A stretch of 64,000 bases of DNA from Ruminococcus sp. (GTDB lineage: Bacteria > Bacillota > Clostridia > Oscillospirales > Ruminococcaceae), in assembly GCA_022768805.1 (NCBI GenBank), contig JALELB010000062.1, positions 1 to 64,000 of the forward strand. The letters are read 5' to 3'. Below are positions 49,671 through 58,648 of the stretch, one piece after another. Both the position numbers and the translations under genes were made by a program. Position 1 is the stretch's first letter, and each line of letters opens with the position of its first letter. The notes under the pieces were generated by a model. The model saw nothing but the letters and a program-made list of their open reading frames with translations, was not told the DNA's origin and did no database searches.

Positions 49671-50510
49671 ATGATCTGTGATTTGCATTGTCATACAAAA
49701 TTATCCGACGGCTCTCTCGGCATTGAGGATATTATCATGCAGGCAAAGCGCACCGGCATCGACTTTCTGTCGATTACCGATCACGACACGCTTTCGTCCT
49801 TCTCCAGAGCAAATATCCTCGGTGAGCGTTATGGAGTCCGTATTATTCAGGGCGTAGAGCTTTCCGCCTGGGACAAAGCCCGGAACAGCAAGGTACATAT
49901 TCTCTGCTATGCACCGAAAAAGCCGGACCGGCTGGAGGGTCTCTGTCTCAAGTCCTGTGAAATCCGGAAGGCATGCAGCAAGGAAATGGTAGAAAAGGTA
50001 ATGGAGCGCTTCCCCATTACACTGGAAAGCGTCATGCGCCATGCTACAAGCTCTAAAAGCATCTTCAAGCAGCATATTATGCGGGCACTGATCGACTATG
50101 GCTATGCGCTGGAGTTTTACGGAGAACTGAACGATGAACTCTTTAATCTGGAAAACGGCTCCTGCCTGGTGGAGCGGGAATATCCGGACGTAAAATTTGT
50201 ATTGGATCTGATTCATTCCGCCCGGGGCGTGGCTGTCATGGCACACCCCATGTTGTACCACAATGTGGATCTGCTGGTGGAGCTTGCGGAGATGGGCAAA
50301 ATCGACGGCGTAGAGGTTGACCACTACACCGCAGACGAAGCCCAGCGGGAGGAGCTGCGGAAAATTGCACAGAAATACAACCTGATTGTCACCGGCGGTT
50401 CCGATTTCCACGGTCTGTACAATGCTCAGCCCACGCATCTTGGCAGTAACAGCACCACCAAGGAAAATCTGGACCGTATCATCAAGCTGTCCAATAAGAA
50501 GGAGGCATAA
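49671..50510 (+). CDS. PHP domain phosphoesterase
   Basis: 279 residues. Metal-binding motifs of the polymerase and histidinol phosphatase family: DLHCHTKLSDG (HxH), SITDHDTLSSF, an IIQGVELSAW Glu, VAVMAHPMLYH, and late VTGGSDFHG with Asp-x-His. This is the layout of stand-alone PHP phosphoesterases acting on nucleotide or small phosphate esters (YciV/RnaAM-like). The substrate is unknown. Start at 49671 follows AAAGGAGG. It is the first gene of a tight group: TSCPD follows after 3 nt and YdcF overlaps the latter. Confidence 0.88.
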   Translation: MICDLHCHTKLSDGSLGIEDIIMQAKRTGIDFLSITDHDTLSSFSRANILGERYGVRIIQGVELSAWDKARNSKVHILCYAPKKPDRLEGLCLKSCEIRKACSKEMVEKVMERFPITLESVMRHATSSKSIFKQHIMRALIDYGYALEFYGELNDELFNLENGSCLVEREYPDVKFVLDLIHSARGVAVMAHPMLYHNVDLLVELAEMGKIDGVEVDHYTADEAQREELRKIAQKYNLIVTGGSDFHGLYNAQPTHLGSNSTTKENLDRIIKLSNKKEA

Positions 50511-50513
50511 ATC

Positions 50514-50759
50514 ATGAAGATTTCTTATCAGACCCGGGGTATCTGCGCACGGCGCATTGATATTGAAGTGGAAAACGGCACCGTACAGGATGTACAATTT
50601 ATCGGCGGCTGCAACGGCAACACCAAGGGCATCAGCAGTCTGGTGAAGGGCATGAAGGTGGAAGAGGTAATCGCCAAGCTGAAGGACATTGAATGCGGCA
50701 GCAAGGGAACCTCCTGTCCGGCCCAGCTGGCCAAGGCGCTTCAGGACAATTTCACATGA
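50514..50759 (+). CDS. TSCPD domain protein (TIGR03905-like)
   Basis: 81 residues. The Cys-rich TSCPD pattern is seen in ISYQTRGICARRIDIEV, VQFIGGCNGNTKGISSLVKG and IECGSKGTSCPAQLAKAL. This small domain is also found at the end of some ribonucleotide reductases, and as a free protein it is of unknown function, possibly metal binding. It lies 3 nt after the PHP gene and overlaps the YdcF gene by 4 nt. Confidence 0.88.
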   Translation: MKISYQTRGICARRIDIEVENGTVQDVQFIGGCNGNTKGISSLVKGMKVEEVIAKLKDIECGSKGTSCPAQLAKALQDNFT

Positions 50760-51535
50760 GATCCATTCTGATCGAACGCATACTCCCCGCGCTGCTCCTG
50801 TGCGGGGGTTTTGTGTTTCTGCTGCCCATGTTCGCCCGGATCATCAACGCCGGAAATCTTCTTGGACTGACTCTCTGCGTGGTGGGACTCCTGCTCTGGT
50901 ATTTCCGCACACCGTTGCATCAATGGTGCACAGCCCATCAGAGCATGCTCTGGTTCCGGATCGCAAGCAAAACTTGCATTACACTCGCCCTGGTGTCAGC
51001 GCTTCTTGCAGCAGGACTCACCGGCGGTATGCTGTATGCGGCATACGGCAAGCGAGCAGCAAGTGCGGACGTGGCAGTGGTGCTTGGCTGTAAGGTCAAC
51101 GGCACCCAGCCCAGCATCATGCTCCGGCAAAGACTGGACGCAGCCTACAGCTACTGGACGGAGCATCCGGACTGCCTGCTGGTGGTTTCCGGCGGAAAGG
51201 GCAGTAACGAAGACATCAGCGAGGCTGCCTGCATGTATCAGTATCTGACTGCAAGGGGCGTGCCGGCCAACCGGATTTTACAGGAGGATCGCTCCACCAG
51301 CACCCGGGAGAATCTGCGTTTTTCCAAGGAACTGCTGATAGAAAACGGATACATGCCCAAGGAAATTGCACTGGTGACCAATGAATTTCATGAACTCCGG
51401 GCAGGCATGATCGCCAAGGACTGCGGCTGGACCGTCAGCAGCATCCCGGCCGGCACCCAGCCCTGGCTCATTCCCACCTACTGGGTGCGGGAGTGGCTGG
51501 GCATCCTGCATCATGCTTTACTGGGAACGGAATAG
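50756..51535 (+). CDS. YdcF family (DUF218) membrane protein
   Basis: 259 residues. Three N-terminal transmembrane segments (about 8-25, 30-48, 66-87) are followed by a DUF218 domain (from about residue 95): DVAVVLGCKVNGTQPSIMLRQRLDAA, LLVVSGGKGSNEDISEA, ILQEDRSTSTRENLRFSKELL, ALVTNEFHELRAGMIAKDCG. Relatives such as SanA and ElyC affect envelope integrity and lipid carrier metabolism. The extracytoplasmic domain probably handles a phosphorylated carrier. The start overlaps the TSCPD stop (ATGA). Confidence 0.88.
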   Translation: MRSILIERILPALLLCGGFVFLLPMFARIINAGNLLGLTLCVVGLLLWYFRTPLHQWCTAHQSMLWFRIASKTCITLALVSALLAAGLTGGMLYAAYGKRAASADVAVVLGCKVNGTQPSIMLRQRLDAAYSYWTEHPDCLLVVSGGKGSNEDISEAACMYQYLTARGVPANRILQEDRSTSTRENLRFSKELLIENGYMPKEIALVTNEFHELRAGMIAKDCGWTVSSIPAGTQPWLIPTYWVREWLGILHHALLGTE

Positions 51536-51574
51536 GCTTTGCATCACCCCAAACACAATAAGGAGGAGATTTCG

Positions 51575-52264
51575 ATGAGGCTCAAAACACGAACTGTCCT
51601 GCTATGCACCCTGCTGGCAGTTGGCCTGCTGACAGGATGCGGACAGAGTAATCCCCCAGCCGACTCCAGTGCCGGCGAAAGCGTATGCAGCATTCCGGAT
51701 GAGATGCGGCAAAAGCTGACCGAAATTGCAGAACAGAAACCGGTTGCCGTTCCTGCTGAGGGATGGACGGACGAAAGCTTGTTGGATGTCATCTATTTGA
51801 ATGGTACAAAAATGCAAATGCCCTTCTCCCTCCAGGACCTTGGTGAAGACTTTGGGATGCTGACTGGTGAGAATTATTACTTATCCGGTACATCCAATGC
51901 CGGTGAAAACCGCTCACTTGCAACAATCACATATTACGGAAAGCGATGCGGAGTCGCTGGTATACGCGAGATTCTGACTCAGGAAGCCTTCAAAGCCAAG
52001 GAGCTTTCGTTTATTGCTTTCTACAAATATCCAGAAGAGGATACACCCGAGCTGTTCCCCATCAGCGTCAACGGCGTAACCATCGGTACAAGCTACGCAG
52101 ATATGACAGCAAGACTTGGCTGGACTGTGGAGAAGGATGCTGAGGATCCGAACACATCCGGCAATTCATTCAGCGTCATAGGGTATACGGAAACCTATTA
52201 TCTTAAAGTGATGGGCCAGGATGCAGCAGTGATCAGCATCGCATTTGGTTACAAGGACCAATAA
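51575..52264 (+). CDS. Predicted lipoprotein, function unknown
   Basis: 229 residues. Signal peptide with lipobox GLLTGC (Cys near residue 22), a short Ser/Pro spacer, then a domain with segments EGWTDESLLDVIYLNGTKMQMPFSLQDLGEDFGM and ISVNGVTIGTSYADMTARLGWTVEKD. The repeated 'language' of both (a short hydrophobic motif followed by ...LG...) suggests two related subdomains. I cannot name the family. Start at 51575 follows AAGGAGGAG. It lies about 40 nt after ydcF and may share its transcript. Confidence 0.75.
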   Translation: MRLKTRTVLLCTLLAVGLLTGCGQSNPPADSSAGESVCSIPDEMRQKLTEIAEQKPVAVPAEGWTDESLLDVIYLNGTKMQMPFSLQDLGEDFGMLTGENYYLSGTSNAGENRSLATITYYGKRCGVAGIREILTQEAFKAKELSFIAFYKYPEEDTPELFPISVNGVTIGTSYADMTARLGWTVEKDAEDPNTSGNSFSVIGYTETYYLKVMGQDAAVISIAFGYKDQ

Positions 52265-52297
52265 CCTCAGCCCCTTCAGCATACCCTGTTCGGTGCT

Positions 52298-52326
52298 GCC
52301 TTTACTTTTTGTCGAATTCATGCTAT
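52298..52326 (+). promoter_or_regulatory. Promoter of the GH25 lysozyme gene
   Basis: TTTACT, 17 bp, TATACT, about 30 nt before the start codon. Confidence 0.6.
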
Positions 52327-52358
52327 ACTGGTGGTATTCGAGGAAAAAGGAGCATGCT

Positions 52359-53684
52359 ATGAAAAAACAACTCTGGCTGCCGGCAGCTGTGCTTGTCATG
52401 CTGCTGGCAGGATGCGGCGCCCAGGGAGCAGAACCGGCGGACGCTGCGCCTGTTACCGAAGCCACCACTGCCGCTGTTTCCACCCAGGCAGTCACCGCCT
52501 GCACCACCCAGACAACAACAGAAACCACTGCCACGGCGACCGAAACCTCCGCCACCCAGACGACGACCACGGAACCTGTCCGGCAGAAAATCACTCTGAA
52601 AACCGCAGGGGCTGTTGAGGTGTACGATACCGTGCTGCTCCGGGACTATATCACCGAACCGGAGATCAGGCTGGAAAACAAAAACAGCCGGCTGGATACC
52701 TCAAAAACGGGAACCGTTGAACAGTCCGTCCGCTTTACCTATCAAGGACAATCCTATACACAGAATATCCGCTACCAGGTCGTGGATACCACCCCTCCCC
52801 TGCTGCTCAACGGCGGATACAACACCGTGATCGAAACAGGAAAGCCCTTTGATCTGAACAAGTGCGTAGGCTTTGGGGATAACTATGACAAATCCCCCAG
52901 GCTGACCTATACGGGACAGGTGGACACCGCTGTGCCGGGGAAATACCCCATCACAGCCACGGTAACTGACGCTGCCGGAAACAAAACCAGCTGGGATCTG
53001 ACCGTCACCGTGGCGGACAAGCTGCCCACCTATACGGACACAGCCTCCCGGCTGAGCTTTTCTGATTTCGCAGAAGCATACGGAGGGAAAAACAAGCGTC
53101 TGGGCATCGACGTATCCAAATGGCAGGGTAAAATCAACTTTGAAGCTGTCCGGGATGCAGGCTGTCAGTTTGTCATCATGCGCATCGGCCACGGCCGGAA
53201 CGGCATGGAGATGGATGAATACTACCGTTCCAATATGGCCGGAGCAAAGGCCGCCGGGCTGGATGTGGGGGTATATTTCTACTCCACCGCCAACACGGAA
53301 AAAGCCGTCCGACAGGAGGCCCGGTGGATTGCCGAGAATCTGAAGGGTGAAAAGCTGGACTTTCCGGTGGTATTCGACTGGGAAAGCTTCAGTAATTTCC
53401 AGAAATACGGTATGAGCATTCACGACCTGAACATGCTGTTTGAAGCATTTGCCGACGAGCTGCAGAAGCAGGGCTATTCCGCTATGCTCTACGGAAGTAA
53501 AAACTATCTGCAGAATTTCTGGTATCCCCAGAAGAAGTATCCGGTCTGGCTTGCCCATTACACGGATCAGACAGATTACCCAGGGGACTATGCCATCTGG
53601 CAGATGAGCTGCCGGGGTCGTATTCCCGGTATTGCCGGAGATGTGGATCTGGATATTCAGTATATGGATGTGCACCTGGAGTAA
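52359..53684 (+). CDS. GH25 lysozyme lipoprotein with Ig-like domain
   Basis: 441 residues. Signal peptide with lipobox LLAGC (Cys near residue 19), a Thr/Ala-rich spacer (about 25-80), one or two cadherin/Ig-like beta domains (about 85-225, ending in YPITATVTDAAGNKTSWDLTVTVADK), and a GH25 domain (about 245-441). Catalytic acids are visible in RLGIDVSKWQG (Asp) and VVFDWESF (Asp-x-Glu). It cuts the glycan strands of peptidoglycan and, being membrane-anchored, likely acts in cell-wall turnover of its own cell. Confidence 0.92.
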   Translation: MKKQLWLPAAVLVMLLAGCGAQGAEPADAAPVTEATTAAVSTQAVTACTTQTTTETTATATETSATQTTTTEPVRQKITLKTAGAVEVYDTVLLRDYITEPEIRLENKNSRLDTSKTGTVEQSVRFTYQGQSYTQNIRYQVVDTTPPLLLNGGYNTVIETGKPFDLNKCVGFGDNYDKSPRLTYTGQVDTAVPGKYPITATVTDAAGNKTSWDLTVTVADKLPTYTDTASRLSFSDFAEAYGGKNKRLGIDVSKWQGKINFEAVRDAGCQFVIMRIGHGRNGMEMDEYYRSNMAGAKAAGLDVGVYFYSTANTEKAVRQEARWIAENLKGEKLDFPVVFDWESFSNFQKYGMSIHDLNMLFEAFADELQKQGYSAMLYGSKNYLQNFWYPQKKYPVWLAHYTDQTDYPGDYAIWQMSCRGRIPGIAGDVDLDIQYMDVHLE

Positions 53685-53847
53685 GCCGGACAGGCAAAAA
53701 TGCCAAAGAGCAGCACGCCCGACAGCCAGGGTATCCGGACAAACACAGGGCATTTTGCCCGGTAATCACGACAAGGAGCTATCATAGGCTGCCAAAGGCG
53801 AACACCCGGGAAAATGCGAAGCTGCCGGAGAAATTTATAGAAAACCC

Positions 53848-53876
53848 TTGACAAATCCGGCACACTCTGCTATAAT
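53848..53876 (+). promoter_or_regulatory. Consensus sigma-A promoter of rpsF-ssb-rpsR
   Basis: TTGACA (53848-53853), 17 bp, TATAAT (53871-53876), perfect. Confidence 0.95.
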
Positions 53877-53935
53877 TTTATAGTATCCTTGCTCACACAA
53901 CGTGGTGAGCGAAATCCAAAAGGAGGTGTAACAAC

Positions 53936-54229
53936 ATGGCAAAGGTAAACGCAAAGTATGAGGCTATGGTCGTGTTCAGTCTGGCAAAGGGCGAGGACGC
54001 AGTAAAGGAACTGATCGAAAAGTTCAAGGCTCAGATTGAAGAGAATGCGACACTGGAATCCGTTGATGAATCCTGGGGCAAGCGCAAGCTGGCATACCCC
54101 ATCAACGATGAGCTGGACGGCTACTATGTAATTTATACATTTGAGTCCTCTCCCGCATATCCTGCTGAATTTACAAGAAAAGTAAACATCACAGACGGCG
54201 TACTTCGCTCCCTGGTTACTGTAAAGTAA
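53936..54229 (+). CDS. rpsF: 30S ribosomal protein S6
   Basis: 97 residues, full length. KYEAMVVFSLAKGEDAVKELIEKF at the start and the characteristic WGKRKLAYPINDELDGYYVIYTFES. It binds S18 on the 30S platform. First gene of the conserved rpsF-ssb-rpsR operon behind a perfect promoter; AAAGGAGGTG precedes the start. Confidence 0.97.
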   Translation: MAKVNAKYEAMVVFSLAKGEDAVKELIEKFKAQIEENATLESVDESWGKRKLAYPINDELDGYYVIYTFESSPAYPAEFTRKVNITDGVLRSLVTVK

Positions 54230-54256
54230 TCCAATGCACATTGGAGGTGCTTCAAA

Positions 54257-54745
54257 ATGCTGAACAAGGTTATACTGATGGGCAGATTGACTGCGGATCC
54301 CGAATTGCGCCAGACCACTTCCGGCATTTCCACATGCCGTTTTACCGTAGCTGTTGACCGTCCCTACCGCAAGGATCAGGAGCGGCAGGCTGACTTCATC
54401 AGAGTCAACACCTGGCGGCAGACCGCTGAATTCGTTTCCCGTTATTTTTCCAAGGGGAAAATGATTATCGTAGAGGGCAGTCTGCGCAACAACGACTATA
54501 CGGATGCGAATGGTGTCAAGCACTATTCCATGGAAGTACAGGCGGACAATGTGTCCTTCGGCGAATCCAAGGGTGGCGGACAGCAGCAAGGCAATTTTGC
54601 AGAGCCGGTTTATCAGCAGCCCGCATACAGCAAGCCCCAGCAGCAGGCAGCGCCTGCTCAGACCCAGCCGGCACAGGAGTCCATCCAGCTTGGCGATCTG
54701 AGTGATTTTGAAGAGATCCTCAGCGACGGCGAAGTCCCCTTCTGA
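54257..54745 (+). CDS. ssb: Single-stranded DNA-binding protein
   Basis: 162 residues. OB-fold [37 protein letters not shown] with [31 protein letters not shown]; a Gln/Pro-rich disordered tail (about 105-150) ends in the acidic tip [11 protein letters not shown], the docking site for repair and replication partners. Second gene of the S6-S18 operon. Confidence 0.97.
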   Translation: MLNKVILMGRLTADPELRQTTSGISTCRFTVAVDRPYRKDQERQADFIRVNTWRQTAEFVSRYFSKGKMIIVEGSLRNNDYTDANGVKHYSMEVQADNVSFGESKGGGQQQGNFAEPVYQQPAYSKPQQQAAPAQTQPAQESIQLGDLSDFEEILSDGEVPF

Positions 54746-54773
54746 CCTGAACTCGAAAAGGAGGGTTATTTTC

Positions 54774-55016
54774 ATGGAAAGAGAAAGAAATTCCCGGGGC
54801 GGCAAGAGACCCCGCAAAAAGGTCTGCATGTTCTGTGTAGATCGTATCGAAACCATCGACTACAAGGATATTGCACGGCTGAGAAAGTGCATGACCGACA
54901 GAGCAAAGATCCTGCCCAGACGGGTAACCGGTACCTGTGCATACCATCAGCGTGAGCTGACCGTTGCAATCAAGAGAGCAAGACACATTGCCCTGCTGCC
55001 TTACGTCAGCGAATAA
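54774..55016 (+). CDS. rpsR: 30S ribosomal protein S18
   Basis: 80 residues. Core [51 protein letters not shown]. It carries CMFC near the N-terminus and a further Cys-His pair (CAYH), which suggests a zinc-binding C+ form of S18. Start at 54774 follows AAGGAGGG. Last gene of the operon; strong terminator after it. Confidence 0.97.
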   Translation: MERERNSRGGKRPRKKVCMFCVDRIETIDYKDIARLRKCMTDRAKILPRRVTGTCAYHQRELTVAIKRARHIALLPYVSE

Positions 55017-55021
55017 GTCAC

Positions 55022-55058
55022 AAAAAACCGCATTTTCAAATTGAAAATGCGGTTTTTT
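55022..55058 (+). terminator. Intrinsic terminator of rpsF-ssb-rpsR
   Basis: AAAACCGCATTTTCAA with its complement and a TTTTTTCTG tail, 6 nt after rpsR. Confidence 0.95.
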
Positions 55059-55255
55059 CTGATATAAGCCCGATGCATACAAGATGCATCTTTTCAGCCT
55101 ATGCATTGCAGACACCTGCAAGGATCTCCTGCCGCTGTTTACATTCCGGTTTCCGCCGGCACAGGGAACAGCATGATTTTAAGGGAGGGAATCAGCTGCT
55201 TTTTTCCCTACTCCGGTCCAGAAGAAATCCCTGCAAATGTCTGTAAGTGCCTTGA

Positions 55256-55744
55256 TTAAAGACCCGCATCCCAATTCTGCCAGGTCACGCCGCTGTCCAG
55301 GGTTACCTCCTCCGGATACCTGCCGATAATTGCATCGCTGCCCTTTGACTTGGACCACGCCACAGCTGCCGGGTAGCCATTTTTGTATATAATGTCAATA
55401 TACCCACCAACCTGGTTGCTGATGAGGGATTGCTGGGAGGAAGAAAAGTTCCCGCTGGCCAGCCATGCCTTGAGGTTTACACAATCTCCTTCATCGCCGG
55501 TGACATTTGCAGTACTTAATGTGAAGTTTCCGTTTACCCCCATCACAATGCCTGCTTCATCCAGATCCACAGCGCTCATGGTGAGCTGATTAAAAATAGA
55601 CCTGGCATTCTGATTGGCCGCCGTCTGATTGGATTTCTTGATATAGCCCGACACTGCCACGGCAAGGATTGCTGCCAGAACACCGATAATGGCAATTACC
55701 ACAATCAACTCAATAAGCGTAAAGCCGCTTGCACGCTTTTTCAT
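55256..55744 (-). CDS. Type IV pilin-like (prepilin) protein, coupled to a TetR regulator
   Basis: 162 residues. Prepilin cleavage and helix KKRASGFTLIELIVVIAIIGVLAAILAVAVSGYIKKSNQT. The globular part ends in AVAWSKSKGSDAIIGRYPEEVTLDSGVTWQNWD, which shares the AI(I/L)GRYP...W..W pattern with the prepilin at 40963-41505. The start overlaps the TetR stop (ATGA), so it is translated with the regulator. No secretion or assembly genes are near. It may be a substrate-binding pilin used by a distant pilus system. Confidence 0.85.
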   Translation of the reverse strand: MKKRASGFTLIELIVVIAIIGVLAAILAVAVSGYIKKSNQTAANQNARSIFNQLTMSAVDLDEAGIVMGVNGNFTLSTANVTGDEGDCVNLKAWLASGNFSSSQQSLISNQVGGYIDIIYKNGYPAAVAWSKSKGSDAIIGRYPEEVTLDSGVTWQNWDAGL

Positions 55745-56379
55745 CTCTCATTCTCCCTTTCTATTTCCCTGATGATATGCTTTCTGATTATCTCTTCGTC
55801 CACCGGAATCTGCAGCGCCCGAAAGTTGTATGTGATAATCATATCAATCAAATCGGCAAGGCTTCTCTGATCGGAGGAAGCGATCCACTGAGCGGTCAGC
55901 GCATTCAGCAACTGTATATACGCAATCGAGAAAATATACAGTTCCTCAGAACGGTCTGAATGGATTTCTGCAATTATGTGCTGAAAGACCTCGCACAACT
56001 GATTGAATACGTTGTAGTACTCATTTTCTGACAGCTTGCTCATTCCGATAATTTTCGTCAGCATAATCAAAGACAGCTTTGGCTTGGTTGCATAAACCTT
56101 GACCACCACAGCGGTACAGGCAATCAGCTTTTCCGTGCTGTCCGCATACTGACTGGCCAGCTTTTCTTTTATGACAGCATCCAGGTGGGCTGAAAACTGA
56201 TGATACAGGGACAGCAACACTTCTTCCTTGCTTTTATAATAGATATAAAATGTTCCGGTGGATACCCCTGCTTTTTGGGTAATGGCCTGAATCGAAGCCT
56301 GGTAGTATCCTTTTTCTGCAAAAACCTCTGCAGCGGCGTTCAATATATTGTTCTGCTTTTCTTCGCTGATATGGCGCAT
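55741..56379 (-). CDS. TetR family transcriptional regulator
   Basis: 212 residues. N-terminal helix-turn-helix: ILNAAAEVFAEKGYYQASIQAITQKAGVSTGTFYIYYKSKEEVLLSLYHQF (about 12-63), followed by a helical ligand-binding and dimerisation domain. Two TGAAT-N4-ATTCA palindromes and a good promoter lie just upstream, so autorepression is likely. The inverted-repeat type recalls operators of FadR-like TetR proteins that bind acyl-CoA; the ligand is unknown. It is followed without a gap by a prepilin gene, the only obvious target. Confidence 0.9.
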   Translation of the reverse strand: MRHISEEKQNNILNAAAEVFAEKGYYQASIQAITQKAGVSTGTFYIYYKSKEEVLLSLYHQFSAHLDAVIKEKLASQYADSTEKLIACTAVVVKVYATKPKLSLIMLTKIIGMSKLSENEYYNVFNQLCEVFQHIIAEIHSDRSEELYIFSIAYIQLLNALTAQWIASSDQRSLADLIDMIITYNFRALQIPVDEEIIRKHIIREIERENER

Positions 56380-56401
56380 CGGAATAACACCCGCCTTATA
56401 A

Positions 56402-56433
56402 TGAATTTTAATTCATTTTTGAATCTGTATTCA
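56402..56433. promoter_or_regulatory. Tandem TetR-type operators
   Basis: TGAATTTTAATTCA (56402-56415) and TGAATCTGTATTCA (56420-56433): two TGAAT-N4-ATTCA palindromes 18 bp apart centre to centre, overlapping and just downstream of the promoter -10. Confidence 0.75.
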
Positions 56434-56434
56434 T

Positions 56435-56463
56435 TTTAGCACGCCTGATTGGGTTTGTCAAGC
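56435..56463 (-). promoter_or_regulatory. Sigma-A promoter of the TetR-prepilin operon
   Basis: On the minus strand TTGACA, 17 bp, TAAAAT (the -10 overlaps the upstream TGAAT palindrome by a few bases). Confidence 0.75.
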
Positions 56464-56541
56464 CTTATTTACTGTAAATAAAATAATACATAAACTATGC
56501 ATACATGCATTTGAAGCTGTCATCAGTGCCGGAAAATGAAA

Positions 56542-56618
56542 CCGCCCTTCTGCCACATAAACAGAAGGGTGGTTTTGTCGTATAAACAAATTCCCCATGC
56601 ATAAAGCATGGGGAACCG
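56542..56618 (-). terminator. Two tandem hairpins after metRS
   Basis: TTCCCCATGC/GCATGGGGAA (56590-56614) and AACC-CCCTTCTG/CAGAAGGGTGGTT (56542-56576) follow the stop codon on the minus strand; the T-runs are modest. Confidence 0.6.
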
Positions 56619-56620
56619 GC

Positions 56621-58648
56621 TTACTGTTCGGCTTCGTCAATCTGTGCAAACTGGCTTGGATGCCGGGTGAAGAAATCCACTCTCGGCTCCAGGAATTTCA
56701 GCTTATGATCCTGTCCGTCACAGAAGAATGCAATGGGTTCAAAAATGTAATCCCAACTCCAGAAACGCTTGTCCAGCTGCAGATATTCCAGAATTTTTTC
56801 CGTCCCCTCCGGGGCCATAGGATGCAGAAGCACCGCGGCAGTACGGATCATGTGGAATACATCAATCAAGGTCTGACGCCGCAGCTGTGCATCATCCTTT
56901 TTGTCCGCATCACCCAGCTGCTTCACCATTAGCTTGCTGGCCTTGCGGATATAGGTGTCCAGCACATAGGTTGCCTGGTGGAATTCAAAGCGGTACATGA
57001 ACCGCTCATAATCCAGAATGGCTTTCTTCGCAGCTTCCAGCACCGGTGCGGAAACCTCACCCACCGGCATCACGCCGTCATAGTATTTCTGTGTGGTATA
57101 AATACAGGTGCGGATGATTCGGTTAAATACATTGGACAGCAGGAAACCGTCCTTGAGAACCGGATCTGCCTCATCCGGATTGGCATTGGGATTCAGCGGC
57201 TTGGGCTGGAAGCTGACGCTGCGCTGACCCAGACCCAGACCCAGATAATGCATCCGCAGCTGTTCAGCGGTGTAGTAGTTGAGCAGATCCGCAGCCATGG
57301 GAGGCTTGACTGCGCCGGAGCTGCTGGCTTTTTTATCCAGAAACAGAATGTGATTGTTTGCAACCAGAATGGGCAGCTGCATCTGTCCCTCAGCCGGATG
57401 GGTGGTCAGGTTGTCCTTCCCCTGCAGCGCCATGAACATACCCATTTCAGCCACGCCATAAAAATAGATATTGTCCGCCCCGATAAACTGATACACCTGG
57501 GCGTCCTTGGAGCACCAGTAATCCTTCCACTCCTCCATATCGTGGCCGATCTGCTCCAGATATGCCATGGTAAAGGAGATGGGCGCCCACAGGGATTCGG
57601 GCCATACCCAGATGGTCAGCGGCTCCTCCCCCTCCAGCTGGGGTGCAGGTACGCCCCACTCTACATTGCCGGTGAGCCGGAAGGGCACCAGGGTCTTGCC
57701 GGTACGGTACCGGATGCCATGCTCTGCCAGCACTACGCAAGCCTGGTCACAATCCCCCAGCTTCTTGAAAGCGATAGTGAAGGAGGGCTTTTTCGGTTCC
57801 TCCAGGAAGTCATGCTCCGGCATCTCTCCCCGGCAAGCCTCATACTGCTCCCGGAATTCATGCTTGATATAGATCACCGGGGGCTTGAGGAATTCCCCGA
57901 TGGTTTTGGATACCAGAGGGCGCACATTTTTCTGGGTGCCGATCTCCGAAACATACTGATTCAGCAGCTCATTCTGCTCCGTCAGATTAAAATACCAGTT
58001 GGTCACTTGCTTCATGATGGGGGTTTCGCCGGTCAACGTGCTTTTGGGATTGATGAGCATTTCCGGCATATACTGATGTCCCAGGTCGCATTCGTCCGCA
58101 TATCCCTTCTCAGAGTTGCAGCCCTCCACCGGGCACTTGCCGATAACCTGTCTGCCGTTCAGGAAAGCCCCTGCCTTTGCGTCATAGAACTGGGAGGTGG
58201 CAATGCGGGTCAGATGTCCGTTTTCATACAGCCGACGGATGAACCGGTCAGACACCATGTTGTGAATTTCAGCTGTGCGACCCAGGCCCGAGGCACCGAA
58301 CAGATTCAGACTGATGTCGTAATCATCCAGGGTCTGCTTCTGTGCCTGATGATTTGCGGCAACAAAGTCCTTGATGGTGCCGGTGAAGCCCTCCTCCGCA
58401 CACTTGCGGCGGTAGCTTTCCGCAATGGGAGAACCGTAGCAGTCCGTTCCGGATACGAAGATGACGTTTTCTTCGCCGATCCGGTCCCGCAGGAACCGGG
58501 CATATACATCTGCAAAAACAAACACACCGCCGATATGTCCGAAGTGCAGGGTTTTATTGCCGTAGGGCATACCGCCGGTAATGACTGCCCGCTTCGGGAA
58601 TTCCGGGCGGGTTTCCGGCTTTTTGTGAAAGTTCTTTTCCTCGCTCAT
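56621..58648 (-). CDS. metG: Methionyl-tRNA synthetase
   Basis: 675 residues. Class I signature HFGHIGG (HIGH-like) at VITGGMPYGNKTLHFGHIGGVFVFADVYARFLRD, a Cys-containing knob (KCPVEGCNSEKGYADECDLGHQYMPEML), the FIGADNIYFYGV region, and a KMSKS-type loop LDKKASSSG that departs from the canonical sequence. The C-terminal part is an anticodon-binding helical bundle (MYRFEFHQATYVLDTYIRKASKLM). It lacks the C-terminal EMAP-type domain. It charges tRNA-Met. The divergent loop and a long insertion after the knob suggest an unusual MetRS subgroup. Start at 58648 is preceded by a GGAGGC site. Confidence 0.88.
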   Translation of the reverse strand: MSEEKNFHKKPETRPEFPKRAVITGGMPYGNKTLHFGHIGGVFVFADVYARFLRDRIGEENVIFVSGTDCYGSPIAESYRRKCAEEGFTGTIKDFVAANHQAQKQTLDDYDISLNLFGASGLGRTAEIHNMVSDRFIRRLYENGHLTRIATSQFYDAKAGAFLNGRQVIGKCPVEGCNSEKGYADECDLGHQYMPEMLINPKSTLTGETPIMKQVTNWYFNLTEQNELLNQYVSEIGTQKNVRPLVSKTIGEFLKPPVIYIKHEFREQYEACRGEMPEHDFLEEPKKPSFTIAFKKLGDCDQACVVLAEHGIRYRTGKTLVPFRLTGNVEWGVPAPQLEGEEPLTIWVWPESLWAPISFTMAYLEQIGHDMEEWKDYWCSKDAQVYQFIGADNIYFYGVAEMGMFMALQGKDNLTTHPAEGQMQLPILVANNHILFLDKKASSSGAVKPPMAADLLNYYTAEQLRMHYLGLGLGQRSVSFQPKPLNPNANPDEADPVLKDGFLLSNVFNRIIRTCIYTTQKYYDGVMPVGEVSAPVLEAAKKAILDYERFMYRFEFHQATYVLDTYIRKASKLMVKQLGDADKKDDAQLRRQTLIDVFHMIRTAAVLLHPMAPEGTEKILEYLQLDKRFWSWDYIFEPIAFFCDGQDHKLKFLEPRVDFFTRHPSQFAQIDEAEQ

